Positions 17,155 to 25,120 of a stretch of 64,000 bases of DNA are shown in pieces; position 1 is the stretch's first letter, and each line of letters starts with the position of its first letter. The notes under the pieces were generated by a model. That model ran no database searches. It had not been told where the DNA came from and saw only the letters and a list, made by a program, of their open reading frames with translations. The stretch is from a virus. Where the stretch lies: positions 1-64,000 of the IMG/VR virus record IMGVR_UViG_3300032046_000019. One strand, given 5' to 3'. Made by a program: the position numbers and the translations under genes.

Positions 17155-17405
17155 GTTGTACCAAGATGATGAATTCCTGTGTCATAACAACCGGAACAAG
17201 AGAAATCAAGTAATTCTTTATAGTTTGGTTTGTTTTTTCTATTTCCCTTTACGAAATCATAACCAACGATTGCAATGCATATACTTGCACCAACAACAAC
17301 CAATAATGGAGATAACATGATTATCAATGTTCGTTTAAAACCTTTTATCTTGCCAGTTTCAAAATTTTCATAAATCTCTCCAGGCAATTCATATATTTTG
17401 CTCAT
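17115..17405 (-). CDS. Small membrane protein with Cys/His tail
   Basis: 96 aa. A hydrophobic helix at about residues 27-50 (MLSPLLVVVGASICIAIVGY) is followed by a polar C-terminus with CSGCYDTG and a C-P-C, a possible zinc or redox site (four Cys). It starts 4 bases inside the upstream stop. Function unknown. Confidence 0.6.
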   Translation of the reverse strand: MSKIYELPGEIYENFETGKIKGFKRTLIIMLSPLLVVVGASICIAIVGYDFVKGNRKNKPNYKELLDFSCSGCYDTGIHHLGTTCPCRYEDGIGEE

Positions 17406-17704
17406 TTTAAATCTTTTACCATAATATTATTTAATGAATAAATAATTGTACCTGTTGGATGTTGTTTGTCCCATTCTTCCAAGTCTACAATCTGATACCA
17501 ATCCTCTGGATGTCCATTTACGCTTAGGATTGTTCGTGTTTCTTTTATTTGTCCTTTTCGTGGACCCTTGGTGAAATATTGATGTTCTTCTTTAGTTTGA
17601 ATTCTGCTATTCGCTTCCTCAAAAGTTTCAAAAAAACCAATCCAATCTTCTGTTCCTTGTTGTGGGTAATGAACACTGCCAGCAATTAATAAAAATTTTT
17701 TCAT
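17402..17704 (-). CDS. Hypothetical soluble protein, 100 aa
   Basis: It starts MKKFLLIAGSVHYPQQGTED, then WIGFFETFEEANSRI. This kind of protein (GT-x-DWIG-x-FET-x-EEA) is common as a hypothetical in phage genomes. No catalytic residues are evident. Confidence 0.65.
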   Translation of the reverse strand: MKKFLLIAGSVHYPQQGTEDWIGFFETFEEANSRIQTKEEHQYFTKGPRKGQIKETRTILSVNGHPEDWYQIVDLEEWDKQHPTGTIIYSLNNIMVKDLK

Positions 17705-17714
17705 TTATTTTCCT

Positions 17715-18083
17715 TTATTTTCCTTTTAATATTTCTTCTACCAATGGAAGTTTAGCTTCCGTCCATTTAATCATTTCTTCTGATTCTGATGCGAAGAAAC
17801 ATTTTAGTGTATTGTTTTCATCTATTTTTAAATTAATTTTTAATTTTGAGTTATTATAATCATTTGTAAAATCTTCTTCTCTGTATTCGCTTAGTGAATC
17901 TTTTTCAAAGACAAAAGGCAAAATAACATCAAACTCTTTCATATTTAAAATTTCCAATACTTTATCTACTTGGTCTTTTGAAGAAATATTTGCATAAAAA
18001 TATACATATTCCTTAGCAAGAAGCATTGGTGGATCAATCATTACTTCTAAAACATAATATTTATTTTGTACTTCGTTGCTCAT
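17715..18083 (-). CDS. Hypothetical protein, 122 aa
   Basis: An alpha/beta pattern with strands KYYVLEVMID and VYFYANISS, acidic C-terminal half. It overlaps the next gene by 23 bases. Unknown function. Confidence 0.6.
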   Translation of the reverse strand: MSNEVQNKYYVLEVMIDPPMLLAKEYVYFYANISSKDQVDKVLEILNMKEFDVILPFVFEKDSLSEYREEDFTNDYNNSKLKINLKIDENNTLKCFFASESEEMIKWTEAKLPLVEEILKGK

Positions 18084-18561
18084 ATGAAATGGTTCCTGTT
18101 GTGTTTGTTATTTCTCTTAAAAGATCATTTGTGGCCGCGTCTATTTGTTTAGCTTCGTCTTGCGCAAGACATTCTTTTTCTTCACTAGATAAAAACAAAG
18201 CAGCTTCTTCAATTTTTTCTTTATTTTCTTCTATTTCAAAAATCCCATATTCGGCTAAATTTATTAAATTAATTTTTATATGTTTGTTTGAAGCCACAGA
18301 GTGAAAAACAACACTCTTGGAATTTTTTCCTATGTCGGCATTTAAATCTTCTTCTATTCCAAGATAAAAATACAAGTGTTTTATACTGAAATCAATTTTT
18401 ATATCAAAGTCTTTTTTAGGATCTGCTTGTTGGATAGCATTTATAAAATGATTAAATCCAGCGATCTTAACAACATAATAATGTTCTCCTTCTTTTAACT
18501 TAGCAAGATCACTATGTGATTTTAACTCAACTTTTCGTTCTTCAATAGTTGCCATTTTCAT
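18061..18561 (-). CDS. G-x-x-Y family protein, 166 aa
   Basis: KEGEHYYVVKIAG, HLYFYLGIEEDL and VVFHSVASNKHIKINL are the family's three signatures in order, the last one diverged (FHS-x-x-x-N). Its C-terminal helical extension matches the 15096-15614 protein in place and size, making the two a subgroup. A second Met at residue 3 is an alternative start. Confidence 0.7.
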   Translation of the reverse strand: MKMATIEERKVELKSHSDLAKLKEGEHYYVVKIAGFNHFINAIQQADPKKDFDIKIDFSIKHLYFYLGIEEDLNADIGKNSKSVVFHSVASNKHIKINLINLAEYGIFEIEENKEKIEEAALFLSSEEKECLAQDEAKQIDAATNDLLREITNTTGTISYEQRSTK

Positions 18562-18585
18562 TTTATTTCTTTATCTATTTTTGTT

Positions 18586-18816
18586 TTATTTAAAATTTGG
18601 TTGTCCAAATCTACTACTAAATTGATTGTTTTCTATATATTCATTGCCTATTGAACCAATTGGGTTTGGTTTATAATGAGTGCCTGCTCCTAATTTATAT
18701 GAATTAAATAAAGTCAATTCTTTTTCTAGTTCTAAATTTTTTTCTTTAGCCAATTTAAGCTCGGCCAATAAATCAAAAATTCTTTTTTCATAATCAATAA
18801 TTTCTAATTGTGTCAT
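18586..18816 (-). CDS. Hypothetical coiled-coil protein, 76 aa
   Basis: Residues 5-40 are a heptad-like Leu/Lys/Glu helix (LLAELKLAKEKNLELEKELT), followed by a Gly/Asn/Pro-rich tail. It directly precedes the DNA ligase stop by two bases. A small structural or partner protein is likely. Confidence 0.6.
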   Translation of the reverse strand: MTQLEIIDYEKRIFDLLAELKLAKEKNLELEKELTLFNSYKLGAGTHYKPNPIGSIGNEYIENNQFSSRFGQPNFK

Positions 18817-18817
18817 T

Positions 18818-19975
18818 TCAAAATTCTCTTTCTTTTGTTTTCCAGAATTTGATAGCTACACCAAAACGAGGGACTTTTTCTTCTGGTGTTAATTCTTGAT
18901 ATCGTATCGTAACTAAAGTTCCTATATACTCTGTTTTATTTAAAAGAAGTTCTCTGTAAGAGTCTCTGTTCCCTCTCATGTTTGCTTTGAAAATTTTTCC
19001 ACGAGAATCTTTACAAAAAACTCTACCAGCCATACCAGAACGGTTTCCAACTCCTTCTGTAATATCTGTTATAATAAACTCGTCATCAACAAAATCTTTT
19101 CTTTTAAGAAGTTGTTTAGAGCGTTTGTTTTCATAATTTACACTAGAGAACCGGATCATTTGACCTTCATATCCCTGTTCTACATAGTCTCTAAAAAGTT
19201 CATCTAGACTCTCTTTGTTTTGCACTTTGGTAGTTTCGACAATTTTTATATATTTTTGTGCTAAATTATTTGTTTTATACAAATTTTCTTTAATAAGATT
19301 TTCTAAAGATTCAAATCTTTTTTCAAAAGAACCAACTATTGTTGGAAAATCATAAACCCAATATTGCAAATATTTCTTGGATTTATCAAAATCTACTGGT
19401 GTTGGTTTTGATTTTTTTGCAATTGAAATTATTTCATTAAAATTATCAGATAATTTATCCGAATATAGTTCTCCATCAAAAACAAATTCTGGGTTTATGT
19501 CAAACAATGGTTGAAGTGTTTCTGAAATATGTGGTGCCGAGATAATTGGCTTACCTTCCCTGCTCCACATTCCTTCTTTATTAACAATACATCTTAAGCC
19601 GTCTATTTTTGGCTGACTGAAAACAATATTTGAATAATAATCTGATTGTGTGACGACGCAATCTATAAGATACTTTTTTGCCAACATTGGTCTAAAATAA
19701 TTGTCTTCGGAAATATTATCATCTAAAGTTTCTTTATAATTTCCTTGAGCAAGTTTCTTTTTATAGTTTGTAGCAACTTCGAGTATACACTGTACTTCCT
19801 CAGAAGTTTCATTTGCTTTGCCTAAATTTTTGCGTGTACAAGTGGTCCATTCAGCAACAACCATTTTTCCATTTAATTTACCCGAGATTGTTCTGTAGGA
19901 CTTTCTGTCTGGTGATATTTCTTGTTGCCAGGTTTGTATTGAACCTGTTGCAGTTTGTTTATATAGTGTTTGCAT
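18818..19975 (-). CDS. ATP-dependent DNA ligase with WGR-like N-terminus
   Basis: 385 aa from ATG at 19975, chosen for AAGGAGA upstream and because MQTLYKQTATGSIQTWQQEI starts a WGR-type domain. The nucleotidyltransferase core holds motif I QPKIDGLRC with the adenylated Lys123, FVFDGELYSD (III), YEGQMIRF (IV) and LLKRKDF (V). An OB-fold follows to the end. It seals nicks using ATP in phage replication and repair. A promoter lies about 20 bases ahead of the start, and the gene is divergent from the tagged gene at 20117. Confidence 0.92.
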   Translation of the reverse strand: MQTLYKQTATGSIQTWQQEISPDRKSYRTISGKLNGKMVVAEWTTCTRKNLGKANETSEEVQCILEVATNYKKKLAQGNYKETLDDNISEDNYFRPMLAKKYLIDCVVTQSDYYSNIVFSQPKIDGLRCIVNKEGMWSREGKPIISAPHISETLQPLFDINPEFVFDGELYSDKLSDNFNEIISIAKKSKPTPVDFDKSKKYLQYWVYDFPTIVGSFEKRFESLENLIKENLYKTNNLAQKYIKIVETTKVQNKESLDELFRDYVEQGYEGQMIRFSSVNYENKRSKQLLKRKDFVDDEFIITDITEGVGNRSGMAGRVFCKDSRGKIFKANMRGNRDSYRELLLNKTEYIGTLVTIRYQELTPEEKVPRFGVAIKFWKTKEREF

Positions 19976-19995
19976 TGTTCTCCTTGATTCATCAT

Positions 19996-20023
19996 AGGAT
20001 AGCACATGAAACGTTGAGTGCAA
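19996..20023 (-). promoter_or_regulatory. Sigma-70-like promoter for the DNA ligase gene
   Basis: Minus strand TTGCAC (20018-20023), 16 bases, TATCCT (19996-20001), about 20 bases upstream of the ligase ATG, leaving room for AAGGAGA. Confidence 0.5.
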
Positions 20024-20074
20024 GATATTTCTTTTATGTGAAAAAAATGACACAATAATAATTTTTTTATTTTT

Positions 20075-20096
20075 AGGCAAATATAAATATTTGCCT
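20075..20096 (+). other. Perfect 9-bp hairpin upstream of a tagged gene
   Basis: AGGCAAATA / TATTTGCCT around a 4-base loop, 20 bases before the ATG at 20117. Nothing ends on the plus strand here, so an operator or a 5'-end mRNA hairpin fits better than a terminator. A TTTTTTTATTTTTA tract just before it is repeated ahead of the paralogue at 27994. Confidence 0.55.
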
Positions 20097-20116
20097 TTCA
20101 CTTGGAAAAATAAAAT

Positions 20117-20401
20117 ATGAAAATTACAACACAACAATTAAGAAAAATTATAAAAGAAGAAATTGAAAAATATAATTCTTTTCCTTCCAAGGAAGATATA
20201 ATGTTAGCAGTAAGAAAATATGCAAAAGGTTCTGGTATTCCTTGGAATATACTTGATGAATTCTCAGACGCTGATATTATTAATGGAGTACTTTCTGATG
20301 ATATTTCAATAGCAGAGGGTATATTTGAGGTTGAAAAATGGTTGGGAGCAAAATGGAGAATTAGTCGTAGTCGTGATCGTGAAAAACAACACGATATATA
20401 A
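20117..20401 (+). CDS. Tagged small protein (MKIT-helix type), 94 aa
   Basis: It begins MKITTQQLRKIIKEEIEKYN, nearly base-identical over 45 bases to the gene at 27994. The remainder (EDIMLAVRKYAKG..., W-x-ILDEF-x-DADII, ...RDREK) also aligns with that gene, so they are paralogues. The tag ends in I-K-E. It is a plus-strand gene between minus-strand blocks. No enzyme motif is visible; a packaged internal protein is proposed. Confidence 0.8.
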   Translation: MKITTQQLRKIIKEEIEKYNSFPSKEDIMLAVRKYAKGSGIPWNILDEFSDADIINGVLSDDISIAEGIFEVEKWLGAKWRISRSRDREKQHDI

Positions 20402-20405
20402 TAAT

Positions 20406-20456
20406 AAATTTTTCAATTTCATCTTCTTTTATATCTTCTATTGGTCATAATGTTTC
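20406..20456. repeat. About 51-base direct repeat, copy 1 (truncated gene start)
   Basis: It matches 21539-21591 except for two bases missing. On the minus strand it is a remnant of the first 15 codons of the 21224-21583 gene, whose frame is lost by the 2-base gap. Copies 1 and 2 flank the two HREDGPA-repeat genes. Confidence 0.8.
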
Positions 20457-20461
20457 AAGTG

Positions 20462-20848
20462 TCATTTGATGTTCTTGTATCTTTGATTTAATTCTTTCAG
20501 GGCTTTCAAGCAAGTTTTCTCTGAGTTATACTTGACTCCTTCCAAAAACCACTGTTTTGATCCGTCATTCCATTCACAAGCCGGACCATCTTCTCTGTGA
20601 AGTTTTCCATTCAAACACCACTCTTTTAATCCATCATTCCATTCAATTGCCGGACCATCAACTCTGTGATAATTTCCATTCAAAAACCACTGTTTTGATC
20701 CATCACTTCCAATATGTGCCGGACCATCTTCTCTGTGAAGATTTCCATTCAAATACCAATATTTGGTTCCATCGGAATAAAATTCAATCTCCTTACGTTG
20801 AAGGGGATCGTTCTTAATATATCTTTTAAATAATATGTGGGTTTTCAT
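20462..20848 (-). CDS. HREDGPA-repeat protein (MORN-like), copy B
   Basis: 128 aa built from four repeats of about 22-23 residues: x-DG-x-K-x-W-x-LNG-x-x-HREDGPA, seen for example as NGNLHREDGPAHIGSDGSKQ. Proteins with this repeat are frequent in large phages, with unknown role. The start, RYIKNDPLQRKEIEF, matches the upstream copy. The starts and stops overlap by 4 bases with that copy. Confidence 0.85.
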   Translation of the reverse strand: MKTHILFKRYIKNDPLQRKEIEFYSDGTKYWYLNGNLHREDGPAHIGSDGSKQWFLNGNYHRVDGPAIEWNDGLKEWCLNGKLHREDGPACEWNDGSKQWFLEGVKYNSEKTCLKALKELNQRYKNIK

Positions 20849-21213
20849 CTTTTATACTCTTTCAAGGCTTCCCGGTGTTCTTTTTCAGAAAGAAATCTAT
20901 TTCCATTCAAAAACCACTGTTTTGTTCCATTACTATATTCACATGCCGGACCATCTTCTCTGTGAAGATTTCCATTCAAATACCAAGATTTTGTTCCATC
21001 ACTATATTCACATGCCGGACCATCTTCTCTGTGATGTTTTCCATTTAAAAACCAATGTTTTGTTCCATCACTTCTTTCAATTGCCGGACCATCTTCCCTA
21101 TGAAGTTTTCCATTCAAAAACCAATATTTGGTTCCATTAACATGGAATCCAATCTCCCTAATTTGACTGGGATCGTTTTTAATATATCTTTTAAAATTAA
21201 TAGCGGTTTTCAT
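20845..21213 (-). CDS. HREDGPA-repeat protein (MORN-like), copy A
   Basis: 122 aa, a tandem paralogue of the downstream gene, with four copies of LNG-x-x-HREDGPA after RYIKNDPSQIREIGF. The two genes are translationally coupled and lie between direct repeats of about 50 bases, so the pair may be a mobile or duplicated unit. Function unknown. Confidence 0.85.
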   Translation of the reverse strand: MKTAINFKRYIKNDPSQIREIGFHVNGTKYWFLNGKLHREDGPAIERSDGTKHWFLNGKHHREDGPACEYSDGTKSWYLNGNLHREDGPACEYSNGTKQWFLNGNRFLSEKEHREALKEYKR

Positions 21214-21223
21214 CTGTTTGTTT

Positions 21224-21583
21224 TCATTTCAATTTCCAAACTCTCCAAAAACTTGAGTCATAAAAAGCGTCTACTTTTATTTTTATTTCTTCATTGTCTT
21301 CTATGTTGTAGAATAATAAATCAAACGTAATTGGAATTGTTTGAGATTCCTTTGTTTCTTTTAAAATACAAGATGTTTTTGGGGTCTTGGGGTTTAATGG
21401 TGCATTTGGATGTGCTTTTTCAATTAGAAATATTGAACCTATTTCTAATTGTCTAAAGGCAGAAACGAAATTTAAATTCAAAAAATGTAATTTTTCATCT
21501 TCTGACTCCTTTTTGTGAACAAAGACATAATTGTTTACAAATTTTTCAATTTCATCTTCTTTTATATCTTCTACATTGGTCAT
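21224..21583 (-). CDS. G-x-x-Y / FYN-x-x-x-N family protein
   Basis: 119 aa. The front motif is LEIGSIFLIEKAH, the central strand TSCILKETKES, and the end motif FDLLFYNIEDNEEIKI. Its first 15 codons are duplicated as a broken fragment at 20406-20456. Confidence 0.7.
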   Translation of the reverse strand: MTNVEDIKEDEIEKFVNNYVFVHKKESEDEKLHFLNLNFVSAFRQLEIGSIFLIEKAHPNAPLNPKTPKTSCILKETKESQTIPITFDLLFYNIEDNEEIKIKVDAFYDSSFWRVWKLK

Positions 21584-21591
21584 AATGTTTC
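21539..21591. repeat. About 53-base direct repeat, copy 2
   Basis: The intact version of the 20406-20456 repeat; it covers the start codon and first codons of the 21224-21583 gene. Confidence 0.8.
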
Positions 21592-21622
21592 CAATTAAAT
21601 TTAAAGTAATTCTTTTAATTTT

Positions 21623-21895
21623 TCATTTTATTCTAGGTGGTATTGTTGAATATTTTTTTATTACTGCTGCTTCATCTACACTAACACTAACTGCTTGTTG
21701 TAATTCTTGGGAGTCATATTCGGTATATTTTTTATCAATTGAAAATTTCAATATAGAGAAAATTACATTTTTTTCATCTTCGCGCGTTTTAACACTAGAA
21801 CCGAATTGCCTTTTATTGGTTTCGTAAAATGACTTGCATAGAGTTTTTGAAATAACCAACAGGTCTCCATATTTTAAATTATTTTTTTCAATCAT
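21623..21895 (-). CDS. Probable G-x-x-Y family member
   Basis: 90 aa. NLKYGDLLVISKTL fits the front motif without the Tyr, and KNVIFSILKFSIDKKYTEYD is a diverged end. Membership is weaker than for the neighbours. It shares one base with the upstream stop. Confidence 0.55.
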   Translation of the reverse strand: MIEKNNLKYGDLLVISKTLCKSFYETNKRQFGSSVKTREDEKNVIFSILKFSIDKKYTEYDSQELQQAVSVSVDEAAVIKKYSTIPPRIK

Positions 21896-22170
21896 TATTT
21901 AATTGCTTCTTCCAACATTTCAGAAAATATTCTTATAATATATTGATCATAATCTTTTGGATTTTCTATTATATCTAATAAGTCTTTACATGTTTGTTTA
22001 TCTTTTAATAAATTAGAAAATTTTTCTTTAAAATCTTCTCTTTTTTCTTGTCTAAATGTTTCATAACATTCGTTTGTACAAATTTCGTTTTCCCAACCAA
22101 CTAACCCACAAGAACCACATGCATGAAACATGTTTTTGCAAACTTTGCACTCTGTATTTCTTCTACTCAT
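21895..22170 (-). CDS. Small Cys-rich zinc-finger-like protein
   Basis: 91 aa. CKVCKNMFHACGSCGLVGWE and ICTNECYETF give a six-Cys cluster typical of treble-clef or zinc-finger folds. The C-terminal 60 residues are a charged helix. It lies next to the NadR-like kinase, overlapping by 4 bases. Target unknown. Confidence 0.65.
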   Translation of the reverse strand: MSRRNTECKVCKNMFHACGSCGLVGWENEICTNECYETFRQEKREDFKEKFSNLLKDKQTCKDLLDIIENPKDYDQYIIRIFSEMLEEAIK

Positions 22171-22718
22171 TTGTTTTCCTCTAGGTTAAATTCTTTATTT
22201 TTAATCATATCCAGTATTCTTATATGTGCGTATTCGTCTGCTTCTATTTCATCATAACTAACATTATGGTTAATAAGAAGGTTTTTTATTTCCTGATCTT
22301 TTTCAAGTGCTTCTTCGTAAGTTTGATTTCTTCCACGAGGATCATATGCTTTGACTCTTTTTAAGAAAAAATTATAATTTTCATAGCTATCAAAAATTTC
22401 TTTTGTTAAAAGAGGAAACGAAGAGTAATAATCTTGTGGCATATAAGACAAACACATTAAAATAGGACTATCGGTAATACAATAATCAACTTGCTCTACT
22501 AAAATTTTTTGTTTTTGTTCTTGTTTGGCCAGCAATAATAATTGATTACTAAATGTTGTAGGATGTTGTCTTTCCCAAACTAATTGTTTTGCATATTCCG
22601 TAATAAGCTCAACACTGTATTGTTGTAATTTCATTATATTGAATAACCCTGAACTAGTTGTGCTTTTTCCTGTGCCTGGTCCTGCCCACATGTTTATTAC
22701 TTTTAGTTTTTTATTCAT
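22167..22718 (-). CDS. NadR/AAA_28-like P-loop kinase or ATPase
   Basis: 183 aa from ATG at 22718 (stop-start TAATG with the upstream gene). A Walker A, WAGPGTGKST at residues 11-20, is followed by a V-E-L-I-T-E-Y-A-K segment and VDYCITDSPILM, the order seen in the ribosylnicotinamide-kinase domain of NadR and its phage relatives. Probable nucleotide or nucleoside kinase. Together with the macro domain 2 kb away it hints at NAD/ADP-ribose metabolism, which is inference. Confidence 0.75.
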   Translation of the reverse strand: MNKKLKVINMWAGPGTGKSTTSSGLFNIMKLQQYSVELITEYAKQLVWERQHPTTFSNQLLLLAKQEQKQKILVEQVDYCITDSPILMCLSYMPQDYYSSFPLLTKEIFDSYENYNFFLKRVKAYDPRGRNQTYEEALEKDQEIKNLLINHNVSYDEIEADEYAHIRILDMIKNKEFNLEENK

Positions 22719-22924
22719 TATAAATCTCCCCAAACACAATTTGCTATATATTCTAATTCATCTTCTAAATTATAAGATTTTGCTAATTTTATTATGTCTT
22801 CATCATTAATCCACTGGTATCTTTCGGTACTTAACCTAAAATATGAGTTTTTAGCTGACAAATACAGTCTCTCCCGACCCTCGGAAAATCTATTTATTTC
22901 TTCTTCGGTAAAACCTTTATACAA
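22718..22924 (-). CDS. Hypothetical helical protein, 68 aa
   Basis: It is mostly charged helix (TEEEINRFSEGRERLYLSAK) and ends VWGDL just before the kinase start. Overlaps the upstream gene by 8 bases. Unknown function. Confidence 0.6.
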   Translation of the reverse strand: MYKGFTEEEINRFSEGRERLYLSAKNSYFRLSTERYQWINDEDIIKLAKSYNLEDELEYIANCVWGDL

Positions 22925-23108
22925 AGTTGTTCTCTATTTTGTCTTCAAAACACTTTATACAAACATGAAATTTATGTGTATTTGATGCATTGTTTGGTGT
23001 ATGCCTACGAAAACTTGAGTCATACTCCTCTTTTAAAGGAGGAGAAATAATTATTGCTCCAGGTTCTAATAATTTTTCATTACAAAATACACAACAAAAT
23101 TCAAACAT
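22917..23108 (-). CDS. Small four-Cys protein, 63 aa
   Basis: FCCVFCNEKLLEPGAIIISP near the start and FHVCIKCFEDKI near the end give two Cys pairs, a likely zinc site. No further domain. Unknown partner. Confidence 0.6.
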   Translation of the reverse strand: MFEFCCVFCNEKLLEPGAIIISPPLKEEYDSSFRRHTPNNASNTHKFHVCIKCFEDKIENNFV

Positions 23109-23123
23109 TTTCTTTTTCTTTCT

Positions 23124-23519
23124 TTATTCAACTAGCTTATTACATAAGTTCTTATAATACTCTATATCATATAGGAATTTTACCAACCAATTTCCTTGAA
23201 AATCTTTTGGTTCTATGTTATAAGTAAACATGCCGATTTGTGAACCCAGAATATAAAATCCGTGTTTTGAACCATCTGTGCCTTCAGATAATATCAAACG
23301 AATTTGTATCCCTAAGTCTTTTAGTTCCAAAACTTCGTTTTCCCAGAAAAAGAACAGTTCAGGACAAGAAGTTGGTTCTTGTAATATATCTTCTTTTGTC
23401 ATCCAGTCATACTCTGGATTACCGGCGTGAATACTACTCCATGAAGTTTCTACTATAAACCCTTTGTTTTTTGCCTCTTTTTCAACAAGATCAACATATT
23501 CTTCACACCACTTTATCAT
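23124..23519 (-). CDS. Hypothetical soluble protein, 131 aa
   Basis: An alpha/beta pattern with CPELFFFWENEVLELKDLGI and a Gly/Ser-rich turn. It overlaps the M23-like gene by 17 bases. No recognised motif. Confidence 0.6.
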   Translation of the reverse strand: MIKWCEEYVDLVEKEAKNKGFIVETSWSSIHAGNPEYDWMTKEDILQEPTSCPELFFFWENEVLELKDLGIQIRLILSEGTDGSKHGFYILGSQIGMFTYNIEPKDFQGNWLVKFLYDIEYYKNLCNKLVE

Positions 23520-24015
23520 TTATTATTCCTTTCACAATATCAGTTGGGTCTAACAAAAATTGTGGTTTTGTTTTATCGTGGTTCCAAATAACTGTTTCGT
23601 TTGGAATATCTGAGTATAATTCCAAGTGAAGCATTGTCGTTGGATTTATACCTTTATTCATTTTTAAAACCTGAACGATAGTTCCTATATAATCGTTCGT
23701 TGAAACTTTTGTTCCAATTTTAATTGTTTCATTAACTTCAATTTCGCCATAAACAAAAACTTCTTTTTCTCCTTCGGTTTGAACCCAAATTGCTTTAGTG
23801 TCATTCCACCATGGAGTTGGTGGTGAACTTTTTGTTCCCGTAAACCATTCTATGTTAATAACAGAACCATTTTTAATTGGAAAAACCTTTGAATTATTTG
23901 GAATAAAAATATCAATACCAGTATGAATGTCATATGTTCTTATAGAACCAAACATTGCTTGCGGATATAAATCTGGTGTTGGTAGTTGCCATTTTATGTG
24001 AGATTCAAATAACAT
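23503..24015 (-). CDS. M23 (LytM)-like protein with an altered zinc site
   Basis: 170 aa. YDIHTGIDIFIPNNSKVFPI matches the H-x-x-x-D ligands and strand of M23 endopeptidases; MLHLELYSD is where the second H-x-H should be but reads H-L-E, so zinc binding may be changed. The rest keeps the beta-sandwich order (GSVINIEW, VYGEIEV, GTKVSTNDYIGTI). There is no signal peptide. It may be a diverged peptidoglycan-cutting enzyme or a structural relic. Confidence 0.7.
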   Translation of the reverse strand: MLFESHIKWQLPTPDLYPQAMFGSIRTYDIHTGIDIFIPNNSKVFPIKNGSVINIEWFTGTKSSPPTPWWNDTKAIWVQTEGEKEVFVYGEIEVNETIKIGTKVSTNDYIGTIVQVLKMNKGINPTTMLHLELYSDIPNETVIWNHDKTKPQFLLDPTDIVKGIINDKVV

Positions 24016-24024
24016 AATTTATTC

Positions 24025-24369
24025 TTAAAGTTCAGGTTCTCTCACATGTTTTTTATATTCTTCCTTAGTAGCAAAAGTAATTGGTACTCCTGTTTCAATA
24101 GGTTTCATACAACAATCTAGCGAATAAGGCAATCCATCATTTTCATTTAATTCTCTACAAGAAACTAAAAACGAGTATCCTTCGCCGTCCTTGGTGAACT
24201 GCAAACAAGAAGAAACACCTTCTGTTTCTATGGCTTTATCAATTGCATTTCTTAAACTTAGAAGTGATTCTTTTGTTCCTAAAATTCCAGCAGGGTCATG
24301 ACAAAAGCCTTGCGAATAAACATGTAATGTTCTTTTAAATTTTGACTCATTTGTAATTTCTTCATTCAT
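24025..24369 (-). CDS. Hypothetical protein, 114 aa
   Basis: I use ATG at 24369 (MNEEITNES) because AGAGGAA lies upstream. It contains YSQGFCHDPAGILGTKESLL, which resembles a bacterial and phage hypothetical group with HDPA...GT...L...L-x-x-A-I. Not assigned. Confidence 0.6.
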   Translation of the reverse strand: MNEEITNESKFKRTLHVYSQGFCHDPAGILGTKESLLSLRNAIDKAIETEGVSSCLQFTKDGEGYSFLVSCRELNENDGLPYSLDCCMKPIETGVPITFATKEEYKKHVREPEL

Positions 24370-24434
24370 ACAATTATTCCTCTTTCTTAATAAGAATATC
24401 ATCTTTGTAATATAAATCAAGAAAAATCTTCAAC

Positions 24435-24902
24435 TTATAAAACCCATAAATTTTTGTTAATGGAGTCATCAAGATTATCATCAATTATTTTAGATATTAA
24501 ATTCCAGTCACCACCACCAAGTCCAGCACCAATCATAGGAAAATTAACATCTAATATTTTATTTTTAATGGCAAAATCATTTATTTTTTGAAAACAAAGT
24601 TTAATGGCATTATAATCAACATAAAGATTCCCATCTCTACCAAAATATTTTTGCGTGACAGCGTTTATTATGTAAAGAGGAGGTTGGTCTGGATCTGGGT
24701 TTACTGAGGCTACAGATATGCTTCCGGGCTCCAAAGAGCCCTTAAGCTTGTACTGTTCAAGATACACTCTGAACGCCTCTGGATACGTTCTTTTGATTTG
24801 TACAGCTATCCCACTACCCATCACACCTTGTGCGTTTGTGCCGTGACATATAATGCCGCTTTTTATATTTTTTAACATATCTCCATTATTTGTTTTTATC
24901 AT
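24435..24902 (-). CDS. Macro domain protein (ADP-ribose binding)
   Basis: 155 aa. NGDMLKNIKSGIICHGTNAQ and GVMGSGIAVQIKR at residues 6-38 form the adenine/ribose-binding loops, and FPMIGAGLGGGDWN the diphosphate loop. Family members bind or hydrolyse ADP-ribose derivatives such as Appr-1''-p. In a phage it could remove ADP-ribosylation or act against NAD-based defence; this role is inference. Neighbours are small unknown genes. Confidence 0.85.
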   Translation of the reverse strand: MIKTNNGDMLKNIKSGIICHGTNAQGVMGSGIAVQIKRTYPEAFRVYLEQYKLKGSLEPGSISVASVNPDPDQPPLYIINAVTQKYFGRDGNLYVDYNAIKLCFQKINDFAIKNKILDVNFPMIGAGLGGGDWNLISKIIDDNLDDSINKNLWVL

Positions 24903-24903
24903 T

Positions 24904-25101
24904 TTATCCTTTTGTTACTTTTGTGATTACGTTTTCTTTTACTTCTAAAATAATTCTATTTATTCTTATATCTGTTATAACACGAAGAGGATTTTCATCT
25001 AAAAATATAATAGAAGGATAATAATCTGTATCTTCAAGAATCTCTTTTTCTACTTCTTTATAAGTCTTTCCAATATATGATTTTAATTTTTTTTGATCCA
25101 T
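24904..25101 (-). CDS. Small protein resembling an I78-type inhibitor
   Basis: 65 aa. IGKTYKEVEKEI then RVITDIRINRIILEVKENVI resembles the potato-inhibitor / I78 layout (V-x-x-D-x-R-x-N-R-x-x-[IL]-x-V). The similarity is loose and only visual. It abuts the macro gene by one base. Confidence 0.5.
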   Translation of the reverse strand: MDQKKLKSYIGKTYKEVEKEILEDTDYYPSIIFLDENPLRVITDIRINRIILEVKENVITKVTKG

Positions 25102-25120
25102 AAATTATTTTTATTAAAAT

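Noticed and set aside
20462-21213. Regular repeats considered as a CRISPR array
   Set aside because: Periodicity is about 66-69 bases with no unique spacers, in frame with the HREDGPA protein repeats.
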